Below are positions 8,571 through 16,263 of a stretch of DNA of 50,402 bases, in pieces. The DNA lies in the NCBI GenBank assembly GCA_052168355.1, contig JBQLZQ010000038.1, positions 1-50,402 on the forward strand, given 5' to 3'. The stretch is from JBQLZQ01 sp052168355 (lineage in GTDB: Bacteria > Pseudomonadota > Alphaproteobacteria > DSM-16000 > Inquilinaceae). The number at the start of each line of letters is the position of its first letter. The first letter of the stretch is position 1. Below the pieces are notes generated by a model. That model made no database searches. It saw only the letters and a program-made list of their open reading frames with translations, and was not told where the DNA came from. The position numbers and the translations under genes were made by a program.

Positions 8571-10157
8571 TCAGTCCGAGCCGACCCGCACATGGCGCCA
8601 CATCAACTTGTTATCGGCCCGCTGGGCCACCTCCACCCCCTCGCGCACGCCCCAGGCCAGGGCCTGCTGATGGAGCGGAAGGTAACCGACGTCGTCGTGA
8701 AGAAGCTGCCAGGCCTCGGCGATCAGGCGGTCGCGCTGGGCCAGATCGGTTTCCACCAGGATCCTGGACGTCAGGGCATCGATCTCCGGGTTGGAATAGT
8801 TGCCCAGGTTGAACCCGCCCACGCCTTCGCCCTGCGTGTGAACCAGGTCGCGTAGCGGATTGTAGCTGTCGAAGCTGCCAGGGGTCCAGCCGAGCAGGTA
8901 GAAGGACGTATCGTAACCGCCCTGGGCCAGCACCTTGCCGAAATAGACCGACCGGGTCTGGGCCAGAAGATCGACCGTGATGCCGATTCGCCCCAGCATG
9001 CCGACCACCGCCTGGCAGATCGCCTCGTCGTTGACGTAGCGGTCGTTGGGGCAATCCATGGTGACCGAGAACCCGTCGGGATAACCGGCCTCGACCAACA
9101 GGGTCTTGGCCCTCTCCGGATCATGGGGATAGCGCTTGAGGAAAGCGGGAAACCCGTTCACTCCCGGTGCCACCATGGCCGCCGTCGGCGTGGACTGGCC
9201 GCGCATCACCACCCTTTGGATGGCATCGGCATCGATGGCCAGATAAAAGGCCTCGCGCACCCTGCGGTCCTTGAAGGGGTTCCTGCCCGTAATGTCGGAA
9301 TACAGCAGCTCGTCCCGGCCCTGATCCATGCCCAGGAAGATGGTCCGCAGTTCCGGCCCGGTCAGCGCGCGCACGCCGTCCGCTGCCTCGACCCGTTCCA
9401 GGTCCTGGAGCGGCACGGGGAAGGCGACGTCCAGCTCGCCCGACAGCAGGGCGGCGACCCGGGTCGGCGCCGAGGCGATGGGCGTCAGCACGACTTCGGT
9501 CAGATTGTGCTCCGGCTCGTCCCACCAGTTCGGGTTGACCACCGCCACCGTGCGCACATCCGGCTCCCGCGACTGGATCATGAAGGGGCCGGTGCCGTTG
9601 GCGTTGCGGTTGGCGTAGAACTCGCGGTCCGGCTCAGCGACGTTGGTAACCGCGACGGCGTCGTTCTCCTCGGCCCATTCCCTGTCCATGATGAACCAGG
9701 TGTCCCATTCCGCGTTGAGGATGGGATCGGGCTCGACGGTCACGAAATCGACCGTGTAGTCGTCGACCTTGATGACCTCCGCCACGTTGGATAGGCGTGA
9801 CGCCAGGTCCGACCCGTCGGCGCGGGCCCGGTCGGCCGAAAACAGGACGTCGTCGGCATTGAAAGGATTACCGTTGTGGAAGGTCACGCCCTCGCGAAGG
9901 CTGAAGCGCCATCGGTTGGGCTCGACGATTTCCCAGCGGGTTGCCAGGGCCGGCTCGATGGCCAGATCCGGCCCCCGGCGGGTGAGACCCTCATAGATGT
10001 TGCCCTGATAGCCCAGCGTGAACGTCTCGTTCAGCGAATGGGGATCGAGCGTGTTGACGTCCGCCTGGAACGAGTAGCGCAGTGTTTCGGCGGCCGCTTG
10101 GGTCACGGCAAGCACCGCCAGAGCGGCCCCTGCCATCAAGGTAAATTTGCCGTTCAT
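8571..10157 (-). CDS. ABC importer periplasmic binding protein, SBP family 5 (copy 2)
   Basis: A 528-residue secreted protein with a signal peptide (MNGKFTLMAGAALAVLAVT, cleavage likely after AAA, about residue 23). The family-5 signature WRFSLREGVTFHNGNPFNADDVLFSADR lies near residues 82-109. It is a tandem paralogue of the gene at 6852-8441, which suggests duplication with possible ligand divergence. A GGAG Shine-Dalgarno lies about 10 nt before ATG 10157. It is the first gene of the transporter operon. The upstream gap of 329 nt is shared with the divergent hemA. Confidence 0.94.
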   Translation of the reverse strand: MNGKFTLMAGAALAVLAVTQAAAETLRYSFQADVNTLDPHSLNETFTLGYQGNIYEGLTRRGPDLAIEPALATRWEIVEPNRWRFSLREGVTFHNGNPFNADDVLFSADRARADGSDLASRLSNVAEVIKVDDYTVDFVTVEPDPILNAEWDTWFIMDREWAEENDAVAVTNVAEPDREFYANRNANGTGPFMIQSREPDVRTVAVVNPNWWDEPEHNLTEVVLTPIASAPTRVAALLSGELDVAFPVPLQDLERVEAADGVRALTGPELRTIFLGMDQGRDELLYSDITGRNPFKDRRVREAFYLAIDADAIQRVVMRGQSTPTAAMVAPGVNGFPAFLKRYPHDPERAKTLLVEAGYPDGFSVTMDCPNDRYVNDEAICQAVVGMLGRIGITVDLLAQTRSVYFGKVLAQGGYDTSFYLLGWTPGSFDSYNPLRDLVHTQGEGVGGFNLGNYSNPEIDALTSRILVETDLAQRDRLIAEAWQLLHDDVGYLPLHQQALAWGVREGVEVAQRADNKLMWRHVRVGSD

Positions 10158-10302
10158 TTCCTTGTATCTCCGTCATGTAGCGCGAAGCCTTCCACCGGTT
10201 TATTAGGTTTTCTTACGCAAAACGGGCCGGCTGATATCGAGCAGACGCAATGGTTGCAGTCCTGTCAACGCAATTCCCGTGCGCTCTTGTCGCCTTTGCC
10301 GA

Positions 10303-10316
10303 TTGATCGAGGTCAA
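10303..10316 (+). promoter_or_regulatory. FNR-type box upstream of hemA
   Basis: TTGATCGAGGTCAA matches the alphaproteobacterial FNR/FnrL consensus (TTGAT/C-N4-A/GTCAA) at every fixed position. Its reverse complement is TTGAC-N4-ATCAA. It lies 170 nt before the hemA start in the 329-nt gap between hemA and the ABC operon. FnrL control of hemA is established in Rhodobacter. No strong -10 sits at exact class-II spacing here; the nearest candidate is CAATAG at 10341-10346. Confidence 0.7.
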
Positions 10317-10440
10317 TGCGCCCGCCCTCTTTCCGGTCGCCAATAGCGAGATTTTGAGCGACATGGTGACGCGCGGGCATGACGAGCAGCTTGGAAAAGG
10401 GTAAAATGGATGAAAATGGGATGGTTCGCTTGCCCCTAAG

Positions 10441-10476
10441 CCGGTTATCGGCTGATCGAGGCCGACCGATAACCGG
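10441..10476 (+). promoter_or_regulatory. Leader hairpin overlapping the hemA Shine-Dalgarno
   Basis: Perfect 11-bp inverted repeat CCGGTTATCGG (10441-10451) / CCGATAACCGG (10466-10476) with a 14-nt loop. The last two G's of the right arm are the first bases of the GGGGAA ribosome-binding site (10475-10480), ten nucleotides before the hemA ATG. Folding would compete with ribosome binding. A protein-binding operator is the alternative reading. Confidence 0.55.
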
Positions 10477-10486
10477 GGAATCCGGC

Positions 10487-11725
10487 ATGGATTACGAGAA
10501 AATATTTCAAGCGGCTATCGACGGTCTGCAGGCCGAGGGGCGCTACCGCTATTTCGCCGAACTGGAGCGGCAGGCGGGGGCTTTTCCCCAGGCCCACCAT
10601 CATGGCGTGGCCCACGGCGCCGGCCTGCCCCATGGCGAGGAGCCGGGGCCGGTCACGGTCTGGTGTTCGAACGACTATCTGGGCATGGGCCAGCACCCCG
10701 ACGTCCTGACGGCCATGAAGAAGGCCGTGGACCAGCATGGCGCCGGCGCCGGCGGTACCCGCAACATTTCCGGCACGAATATCTACCATGTCCTGCTGGA
10801 GCGGGAGCTGGCCGATCTGCACGGCAAGGAAGCGGCGCTGATCTTCACCTCCGGCTATATCTCCAACGAGGCGACCCTGTCGACTCTGGCCAGGATGGTT
10901 CCCGGCTGCGTCGTCTTTTCAGACGCCCTCAACCACGCGTCGATGATCGCCGGCATCCGTAATTCGGGGGCGGAAAAGCAGATCTTCCGGCACAATGACG
11001 CGGCCCATCTGGACCAGTTGATGAGCCGCTACCCGAAGGACCGGCCAAAGCTGGTGGCCTTCGAAAGCGTGTATTCGATGGATGGCGACATCGCCCCCAT
11101 CGCCGATCTGTGCGACGTGGCCGACCGTCACGGCGCCATGAAGTATCTGGACGAGGTGCACGCCGTCGGCATGTACGGTCCCCGCGGCGCCGGCGTGGCC
11201 GAGCGCGAGGGTCTGATGGACCGGCTGACGGTGATCGAGGGCACCCTGGGCAAGGCATTCGGGGTGATGGGCGGCTATGTCACCGGATCGGCCGCCCTGA
11301 TCGACGTGGTCCGCAGCTTCGCTCCCAGCTTCATCTTCACCACGGCCATGCCGCCGGCGATCGCCGCGGGCGCCCTGGCCAGCGTCCGTCATCTCAAGGT
11401 CAGCACGGCCGAACGCGCCCGGCAGCAGGAACGGGCGGCCCAGCTCAAATATCTCCTGGCCGAGGCCCATCTGCCGGTGATGCCGTCCGACAGTCACATC
11501 GTGCCGGTCCTGGTCGGCGACCCGCGCCGGTGCAAGCTGGCCAGCGACATGCTGCTGGACCGGCATCGAATCTATGTCCAGCCGATCAACTACCCCACCG
11601 TGCCCCGGGGCACGGAGCGGCTGCGCATTACGCCAACCCCGCTGCACGACGATTTGCAGATGGCCCGGCTGGTCGAGGCCCTGAAGGACGTGTGGAGCCG
11701 CCTGGCCATCGAAAAGGCGGCTTAG
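10487..11725 (+). CDS. hemA: 5-aminolevulinate synthase
   Basis: A 412-residue pyridoxal-phosphate enzyme condensing glycine and succinyl-CoA to 5-aminolevulinate, the first step of haem and tetrapyrrole synthesis in alphaproteobacteria. Family marks are VWCSNDYLGMGQHP, GGTRNISGT, ADLHGKEAAL, YLDEVHAVGMYGPRGAG and the PLP-lysine motif GTLGKAFG. ATG 10487 is chosen over the longer frame from 10379 because MDYEKIF matches the family N-terminus and GGGGAA precedes it. An oddity is a His-rich stretch (His 37-39, 43 and 49) where homologues have a short MWRKPDG-like segment. The upstream FNR box and leader hairpin suggest oxygen and translational control. The TAG stop is the end of a MITE-like repeat. 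Confidence 0.98.
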   Translation: MDYEKIFQAAIDGLQAEGRYRYFAELERQAGAFPQAHHHGVAHGAGLPHGEEPGPVTVWCSNDYLGMGQHPDVLTAMKKAVDQHGAGAGGTRNISGTNIYHVLLERELADLHGKEAALIFTSGYISNEATLSTLARMVPGCVVFSDALNHASMIAGIRNSGAEKQIFRHNDAAHLDQLMSRYPKDRPKLVAFESVYSMDGDIAPIADLCDVADRHGAMKYLDEVHAVGMYGPRGAGVAEREGLMDRLTVIEGTLGKAFGVMGGYVTGSAALIDVVRSFAPSFIFTTAMPPAIAAGALASVRHLKVSTAERARQQERAAQLKYLLAEAHLPVMPSDSHIVPVLVGDPRRCKLASDMLLDRHRIYVQPINYPTVPRGTERLRITPTPLHDDLQMARLVEALKDVWSRLAIEKAA

Positions 11726-11860
11726 AGCAGGATCGCTTTGGGTGGAATCGCTTCGGCGATCCCACCCAAGGCGTGAATCCTACTCTATTCATAGAGTTAG
11801 AGAGCGATTCACGTCATTGGTGGAAGCGGGTCCGCTTCCACCAATGACGATCGCGCTCTA
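11723..11860 (+). repeat. 138-bp MITE-like palindromic repeat, complete copy
   Basis: The copy begins TAGAGCAGGATCGC and ends with the inverted GATCGCGCTCTA, so imperfect terminal inverted repeats (9 of 11) are flanked by TA on both sides. Inside are three palindromes: a UUCG hairpin with arms of about 17 nt, ACTCTAT-TC-ATAGAGT, and TCATTGGTGGAAGCGG with its complement around GT. An outer GTGAATC/GATTCAC pair encloses the last two. It is identical to the inverted copy at 39487-39624 except for one base. It directly follows hemA, and its first three bases are the hemA stop codon. The hairpins could also end transcription. Confidence 0.9.
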
Positions 11861-11903
11861 GGCGGCACCCACCGTGGGGTGGTGCAAAGCGGTCGGCGGT
11901 CCC

Positions 11904-12266
11904 TTATCGCACCGAGGCGACAAGAAAGGTCCGCTGCACCCCATCGTGTTCGGTGATCGAGACATATTCGCCCTGCACCAGATGGTGGCGATCGAACTTG
12001 AAGATCGGCTCGTCGATATCCTGAACCTCGCCGTCATAGTGAAACGCCCAACTGCGGTGGCGCGTGTGCACGAGGTGGCCGTGCTCGTCATCCTCCCCCG
12101 CCCAGAACCGTCGCACCCGGCACCGGTCCTTGTGGGTGCGCCATTCGGCATCGTCCAAGGTTCCATCATCCGTGAGCGGCGCCACGAACTCGTACCCGTG
12201 CGCATCGCTTCCCCGCGGAAACTCGGCATTTCGGGCCAGGTGCAGTCGGATGGTCTTAAACGCCAT
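11904..12266 (-). CDS. Conserved hypothetical protein
   Basis: A 120-residue soluble protein with no signal peptide or membrane segment. It begins MAFKTIRLHLARNAEFPRGSD and contains GYEFVAPL, a central RVRRFWAGEDDEHGHLVHTRHRSWAFHYDG stretch and an acidic IDEPIFKFDRHHL segment. It resembles small uncharacterised alphaproteobacterial proteins with a compact beta-rich fold, but I cannot assign a function. It ends 43 nt from the MITE-like repeat and lies just upstream of another small gene and the universal stress gene on the same strand, which may hint at a stress-related group. Confidence 0.8.
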   Translation of the reverse strand: MAFKTIRLHLARNAEFPRGSDAHGYEFVAPLTDDGTLDDAEWRTHKDRCRVRRFWAGEDDEHGHLVHTRHRSWAFHYDGEVQDIDEPIFKFDRHHLVQGEYVSITEHDGVQRTFLVASVR

Positions 12267-12320
12267 GGCTATTGAACCCTTATGTGTTTTCGGTTTTCCG
12301 GAGATGGCTCCACCGGGGGA

Positions 12321-12593
12321 TTAAGCTTTGCGTCGGGCCGCGGCGTGATGGTCGAGATAGTGCTTGAGGACCAGCTTCAGCTTGGCCACATGGACGAAGT
12401 CCCTCCGCGCCCGCGCGGCATTGATGTCATCCTCGATGATCCGACGGACGTGAACCTCGCCCGATGGTGTCCGGATCAGATAGTGCCCCAACTCCAGGGC
12501 CACGATCTCTGGAACATGCTCGTGTTCCGCGATCGCGTCCACCTCTTCCTCGGAAAGCTCGGCAAGGGCGAGACAGTCTTCGAATGTCAGCAT
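12321..12593 (-). CDS. Small hypothetical protein
   Basis: A 90-residue acidic-then-basic, mostly helical protein: MLTFEDCLALAELSEEEVDAIAEHEHVPEIVALELG at the N-terminus and a helical LKLVLKHYLDHHAAARRKA tail. The phrase EEEVDAIAEHEHVPEIVA recurs in small uncharacterised proteobacterial proteins; no function is known to me. A strong GGGGGAA ribosome-binding site precedes ATG 12593. It sits 96 nt downstream of the universal stress gene on the same strand and is likely co-transcribed with it. Confidence 0.78.
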   Translation of the reverse strand: MLTFEDCLALAELSEEEVDAIAEHEHVPEIVALELGHYLIRTPSGEVHVRRIIEDDINAARARRDFVHVAKLKLVLKHYLDHHAAARRKA

Positions 12594-12689
12594 CGTTTCC
12601 CCCTTTTGTTTCCTGTCGGCGCATTGGCGCTACTTCTTCAAGCGCGGAGACCGCGGCGGTTTCGAGCCGGACCGCAAGGCCAGCGACTC

Positions 12690-13556
12690 TTAGTGCGCCA
12701 GCAGCGTCGGTATCGCCGTGTTCGCCAGGACGTGACGCGTGACGCCGCCCAGCACCATCTCGCGCAGGCGGCTGTGGCCGTAGCCGCCCATCACCAGCAG
12801 ATCGCACTTTTGGCGTTTGGCCGCGTCCAGGATCGCCTTGCCGGTGCCGTCGCCCTCGACGTCCAGGTGGTGGGCGGTCGCGGCGATCCCGTGCCAGCTT
12901 AGATGCGCCGTCAGGGACTTGCCAGCCTCCGCCCCCACAGCCTTGTTGGCGGTCAGCACATGCACCTGATCGGCCCGGCGAAGCAATGGCAGCGCGCCGG
13001 CCACGGCGTGAGTCGCCTCCCGTCCGCCATCCCAGGCCACGGCCACGGTTCGGCCGCTGAAGGTGGCCATGGGTCCGGGCAGCGCCAGCACCGGCCGGCT
13101 GCCGCCGATCAGCACCGCCTCCAGCGCCAGATTGGCCCGGAATTCGTCCGGGTCGACCGATTGCGCCTGGCCGATCACCGTGACGTCGGCCAGGCGGCAG
13201 GCCGCCGTCAGGACCAGATCCTCGCGGCCTTCCGCCGTGCGCACCGCGAACGAGGCGCCGGTGACCGGCGGCGCATCGGCCAACGGTATGCCGGTTTCCC
13301 GCACGATCCTGTCGACGGTCTGTCGCGCTTCCTTTTCCCGGCGCGCGGCCTCCTCTTCGGCGGCGCGGATCAACTGGTCGACGGCCGTCGACGAGAAGCC
13401 CTCACCCAGGATCGGCAACGTCTCGGCCGCGGGCACCTTGACGAACACCGCATCCACGTGGGCCTCGAACGTCATGGCCAGGGATATCGCGCCCTTCAAC
13501 ACCCAGGCGTCGCGATCGGTTCCGGACAGCACAGCCAAAACGGATTTGTATGTCAT
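12690..13556 (-). CDS. Universal stress protein, tandem Usp domains
   Basis: A 288-residue cytoplasmic protein made of two Usp folds. The first (about residues 1-140) starts YKSVLAVLSGTDRDAWVLKGAISLA. The second (about residues 150-285) ends with the ATP-binding-type motif VMGGYGHSRLREMVLGGVTRHVLANTAIPTLLAH, matching the G-2x-G-9x-G(S/T/V) pattern of nucleotide-binding Usp proteins. Such proteins support survival under energy or oxygen limitation. The ATG at 13556 follows AAGGAAA. An FNR-like box with a correctly spaced -10 lies upstream, suggesting induction at low oxygen. Confidence 0.92.
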   Translation of the reverse strand: MTYKSVLAVLSGTDRDAWVLKGAISLAMTFEAHVDAVFVKVPAAETLPILGEGFSSTAVDQLIRAAEEEAARREKEARQTVDRIVRETGIPLADAPPVTGASFAVRTAEGREDLVLTAACRLADVTVIGQAQSVDPDEFRANLALEAVLIGGSRPVLALPGPMATFSGRTVAVAWDGGREATHAVAGALPLLRRADQVHVLTANKAVGAEAGKSLTAHLSWHGIAATAHHLDVEGDGTGKAILDAAKRQKCDLLVMGGYGHSRLREMVLGGVTRHVLANTAIPTLLAH

Positions 13557-13620
13557 TTTCCTTAGCCTTTTTGCGGCCGCAAGCCATCATGCACGATGCA
13601 TCGACTAACCCGCAATCTGG

Positions 13621-13662
13621 AACCTAGAAGTCCCGGATGGGCCGCTCAATGACATGGATCAA
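13621..13662 (-). promoter_or_regulatory. FNR-like box and -10 element upstream of the universal stress gene
   Basis: Read on the gene strand, TTGATCCATGTCAT (13649-13662) fits the FNR consensus in 9 of 10 fixed positions. A -10 hexamer TAGGTT (complement of 13621-13626) lies exactly where a class-II site centred at -41.5 predicts it, giving a start near 13614 and a leader of about 58 nt. Confidence 0.5.
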
Positions 13663-13674
13663 GGAAGGGAACCG

Positions 13675-15246
13675 TCAGGGATCGAGGGCGGCGGCGCGCC
13701 TGCCAAGGATGGGGCGACAGGCCTCCAGGGCCGCCGCCGCGACACGGTCGGGTGCCGGCGACGCGTCGACCCTGGACCACGTCAACGGACCGATGTCGTA
13801 TGCGGCCTGACGCGCCACCACCCGCGCGTCGGCGTCGGAGGCATCGCCGACGCGCTGGCCGACCCGCTGCTTCAGAACCTCCTCCGGCGCCTCCAGCCAG
13901 ATGCCCACGAACGGCACCCCGGCCGCCTTGGCCACGTCCTCGATCGCGGCGCGCTCCGCGGGGTCGGCGAACACGGCATCGGCAATGGCGGCGTGCCCCG
14001 CCGCGAGCACCTCCCCCGCTGCCGTTTCAAGCGCGCCATAGATGTCGGCCGTGACCTCCGGCCGGTAGGCCGAAGCGTCGAGCCGCTGGGTTTCGGGAAC
14101 GCCGAAAGCCCGCTTGCGAAACACGTCGCTGCGCAGGATCACGGCCCCGGGCGCCGCCCCCGTGCCCGGCGCCAAGCGGCGGGCGATTTCCGTCTTGCCC
14201 GTTCCCGACAGCCCACCCACGGCGATCAGGAACGGCGGCGGCGGGTTCAGGTACGCGATCGCGCTGTCCAGATAGCCCGCCGCCTGTCGCCCCAGCGCGC
14301 CGTCCGTCTCCTCTCCCGCCGTGGCCGCCATGCTGGCCCCCACCTTGGCGCGGACCGCGGCGCGCGCCGAGAGGAACAACGGCAAGGCAGCCAAACCCGC
14401 ATAGTCCCCGGTGCGCGACAGGTAGCGGTTGAGGGCCCGGTTGCCCATTTCCCGCAGCCCGGCATGATCCAGATCCATCAGCAGGAACGCCAGATCGTAC
14501 AGGACATCGATGGTCGCCAGGGCGTCGTTGAACTCGATACAGTCGAAGATGATCGGCCGTCCGTCGATCAGACAGACATTGCGCAGGTGCAGGTCGCCGT
14601 GGCAGCGGCGCACGAACCCCTCCGCCGCCCGCCGGTCCAGGGCCGGCCCCACGCGGTCCAGGGCAGCGGCGCCGGCCTGTGACAGTCGCGCCACCCGGTC
14701 AGGCGCGAACAGGGCCGGGCTTTCCTTCAGTTCGGCAACGTTGTCCTCGGCCACCCAACGCATGGCGGCGGAGGCCCCGCCATCGCCGTGCCGCGACGCG
14801 TTTTCGTGGAACGCGGCGATCTCGTCGGCCAGGGCGTCGACAAGATCGGGCGTCAGGGCGCCGCGGGCGGCCAGGCGGTCGAACAACCCATCCTGGTCGA
14901 ACCGGCGCATGACCACCACCCAGTCGACCGCCGGCCCCTCGCCATCCCACTCCAGGGCCCCGTCGGGTCGGCGCCGGATGGCCCGCGCCTCCAGGTACAG
15001 GTCGGGAGCGGTCCGCCGGTTCAAGACGATTTCGGCGTGACAGGCGGCCTCCCTCAACGCCAGGCTCGACAGATCCATATAGGGATAGTCGACGGCCCGT
15101 TTGAGCTTGTAAGCGCGGTCGCCGGCCAGGAACACCATCGCCCCATGGGTGTCGATGCGGACCACCGGCTGACCGCCGTGATGGGCGGGATCGGCCAGGA
15201 AAGCGGTAGCGGCGCTTTGGTCTTCGACGATGTGACTGGCGGTCAT
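13675..15246 (-). CDS. Aminoglycoside-phosphotransferase-like / P-loop kinase fusion protein
   Basis: A 523-residue two-domain protein. The N-terminal two thirds resemble the APH/choline-kinase fold, with the catalytic-loop motif RCHGDLHLRNVCLIDGRPIIFDCIEF (HGDLHxxN, then the metal-binding DCIEF). The C-terminal third is a P-loop NTPase starting AVGGLSGTGKTEIARRLA (Walker A) with kinase-like features such as VILRSDVFRKRAFG. This bifunctional APH/ATP-binding arrangement is widespread but of unknown substrate. ATG 15246 is chosen because homology begins there; the open frame to 16119 is noise over the next gene. It lies 29 nt after the CDF gene and is likely co-transcribed. Confidence 0.88.
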   Translation of the reverse strand: MTASHIVEDQSAATAFLADPAHHGGQPVVRIDTHGAMVFLAGDRAYKLKRAVDYPYMDLSSLALREAACHAEIVLNRRTAPDLYLEARAIRRRPDGALEWDGEGPAVDWVVVMRRFDQDGLFDRLAARGALTPDLVDALADEIAAFHENASRHGDGGASAAMRWVAEDNVAELKESPALFAPDRVARLSQAGAAALDRVGPALDRRAAEGFVRRCHGDLHLRNVCLIDGRPIIFDCIEFNDALATIDVLYDLAFLLMDLDHAGLREMGNRALNRYLSRTGDYAGLAALPLFLSARAAVRAKVGASMAATAGEETDGALGRQAAGYLDSAIAYLNPPPPFLIAVGGLSGTGKTEIARRLAPGTGAAPGAVILRSDVFRKRAFGVPETQRLDASAYRPEVTADIYGALETAAGEVLAAGHAAIADAVFADPAERAAIEDVAKAAGVPFVGIWLEAPEEVLKQRVGQRVGDASDADARVVARQAAYDIGPLTWSRVDASPAPDRVAAAALEACRPILGRRAAALDP

Positions 15247-15275
15247 GGCGGCGGTCCCGGGATGCTTGGAGCGCG

Positions 15276-16232
15276 TCAGGACGCCGGCGGGGCGCCCGCG
15301 CGTCCTGCGGCGATCCGCCGGTCGAGCCGATCGTCGTCCAGTCCCGCCGGTTCCTGATGGAGCATCACCTCGGCCCCCGGAAAGGCGTCGGCCAGCGCCG
15401 CCTCCACGGTGTCGGCGATATCGTGGGCGTGGCGCAGGGACATGTCGCCGTCGAGCTCCAGATGCAGTTCGATAAAGGCCGTGGTGCCGGAACTGCGGGT
15501 CCGCAGATCGTGAAGGCCGCTCACGCCGGGCTGATCCAGAACGATAAGCCGGATCCGTTCCCGATCCTCGCGCGGCAGTTCCCGATCCATCAGCATGTTC
15601 AGCGCCGAACGGCCGATGGCGGCCGCGCTGACCAGAAGATAGGCGGCGATGGCGATGCCGGTCGCGGGGTCGATCCAACTGGCGTCGGTCGCCGTCGCCG
15701 CGACCAGGGCCCCGATGGCGCCCAGGTTCATCAGCAGGTCGCCGCGGTAATGCAGGCTGTCGGCGGCAATGGCCACCGACCCCGTGGTTCGGGTCACATG
15801 CCGCTGGAACAGCACCAGGGCCAGGGTCAGAACGATGGCCAACACCAGAACCGCGACACCGAGTTCCGTCGTACGCAGCGGCTGCGGTTCGATCAGGCGG
15901 CTCAGGGCCTGAAAAACGACGACCAGGGCCGATCCTGCGACAAAGCCCGCCTGGGCCAAGGCGCCCAGCGGTTCCGCCTTGCCGTGGCCGAACCGGTGGG
16001 CCCTGTCCGGCGGGCGCTGGGCATGGTGAACGCTGTACATGATGACCAACGACGCGGCGAGATCGACCACGCTGTCGAGCAACGTCGCTAGGATGATCAC
16101 CGAACCGGTGATCAACCACGCGCTGAGCTTGGCCGCGACCAGGGTGGAGGCCACGGCAACGCTGGCGATCGTTGCCAGTCGCCGCAGTCGGGCCGACGCC
16201 GTCCAGGCCTCGCTCGATGGATCATCGGTCAT
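15276..16232 (-). CDS. Cation diffusion facilitator (CDF) family metal transporter
   Basis: A 318-residue inner-membrane divalent-metal efflux protein. It has six membrane helices; the metal-site motifs are LLDSVVDLAASLVI (helix 2) and AADSLHYRGDLLMNLGA (helix 5), with Asp and His in the typical D-x3-D and H-x3-D pattern. HRFGHGKAEPL in the loop is a family hallmark. The C-terminal cytoplasmic domain (about residues 220-300) carries HLELDGDMSLRHAHDIAD. It belongs to the Fe/Zn/Cd-type group (FieF-like), but metal choice is not certain. The ATG at 16232 is taken, not the longer frame to 16418, which overlaps pdxH. Confidence 0.92.
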   Translation of the reverse strand: MTDDPSSEAWTASARLRRLATIASVAVASTLVAAKLSAWLITGSVIILATLLDSVVDLAASLVIMYSVHHAQRPPDRAHRFGHGKAEPLGALAQAGFVAGSALVVVFQALSRLIEPQPLRTTELGVAVLVLAIVLTLALVLFQRHVTRTTGSVAIAADSLHYRGDLLMNLGAIGALVAATATDASWIDPATGIAIAAYLLVSAAAIGRSALNMLMDRELPREDRERIRLIVLDQPGVSGLHDLRTRSSGTTAFIELHLELDGDMSLRHAHDIADTVEAALADAFPGAEVMLHQEPAGLDDDRLDRRIAAGRAGAPPAS

Positions 16233-16263
16233 TTTGGGGACCGTTTGAGAGCGGGGCAAACAC

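Noticed and set aside
10379..10486. Earlier start for hemA giving 36 extra residues
   Set aside because: The extra segment contains the leader hairpin and lacks family similarity. ATG 10487 has a ribosome-binding site and the expected N-terminus.
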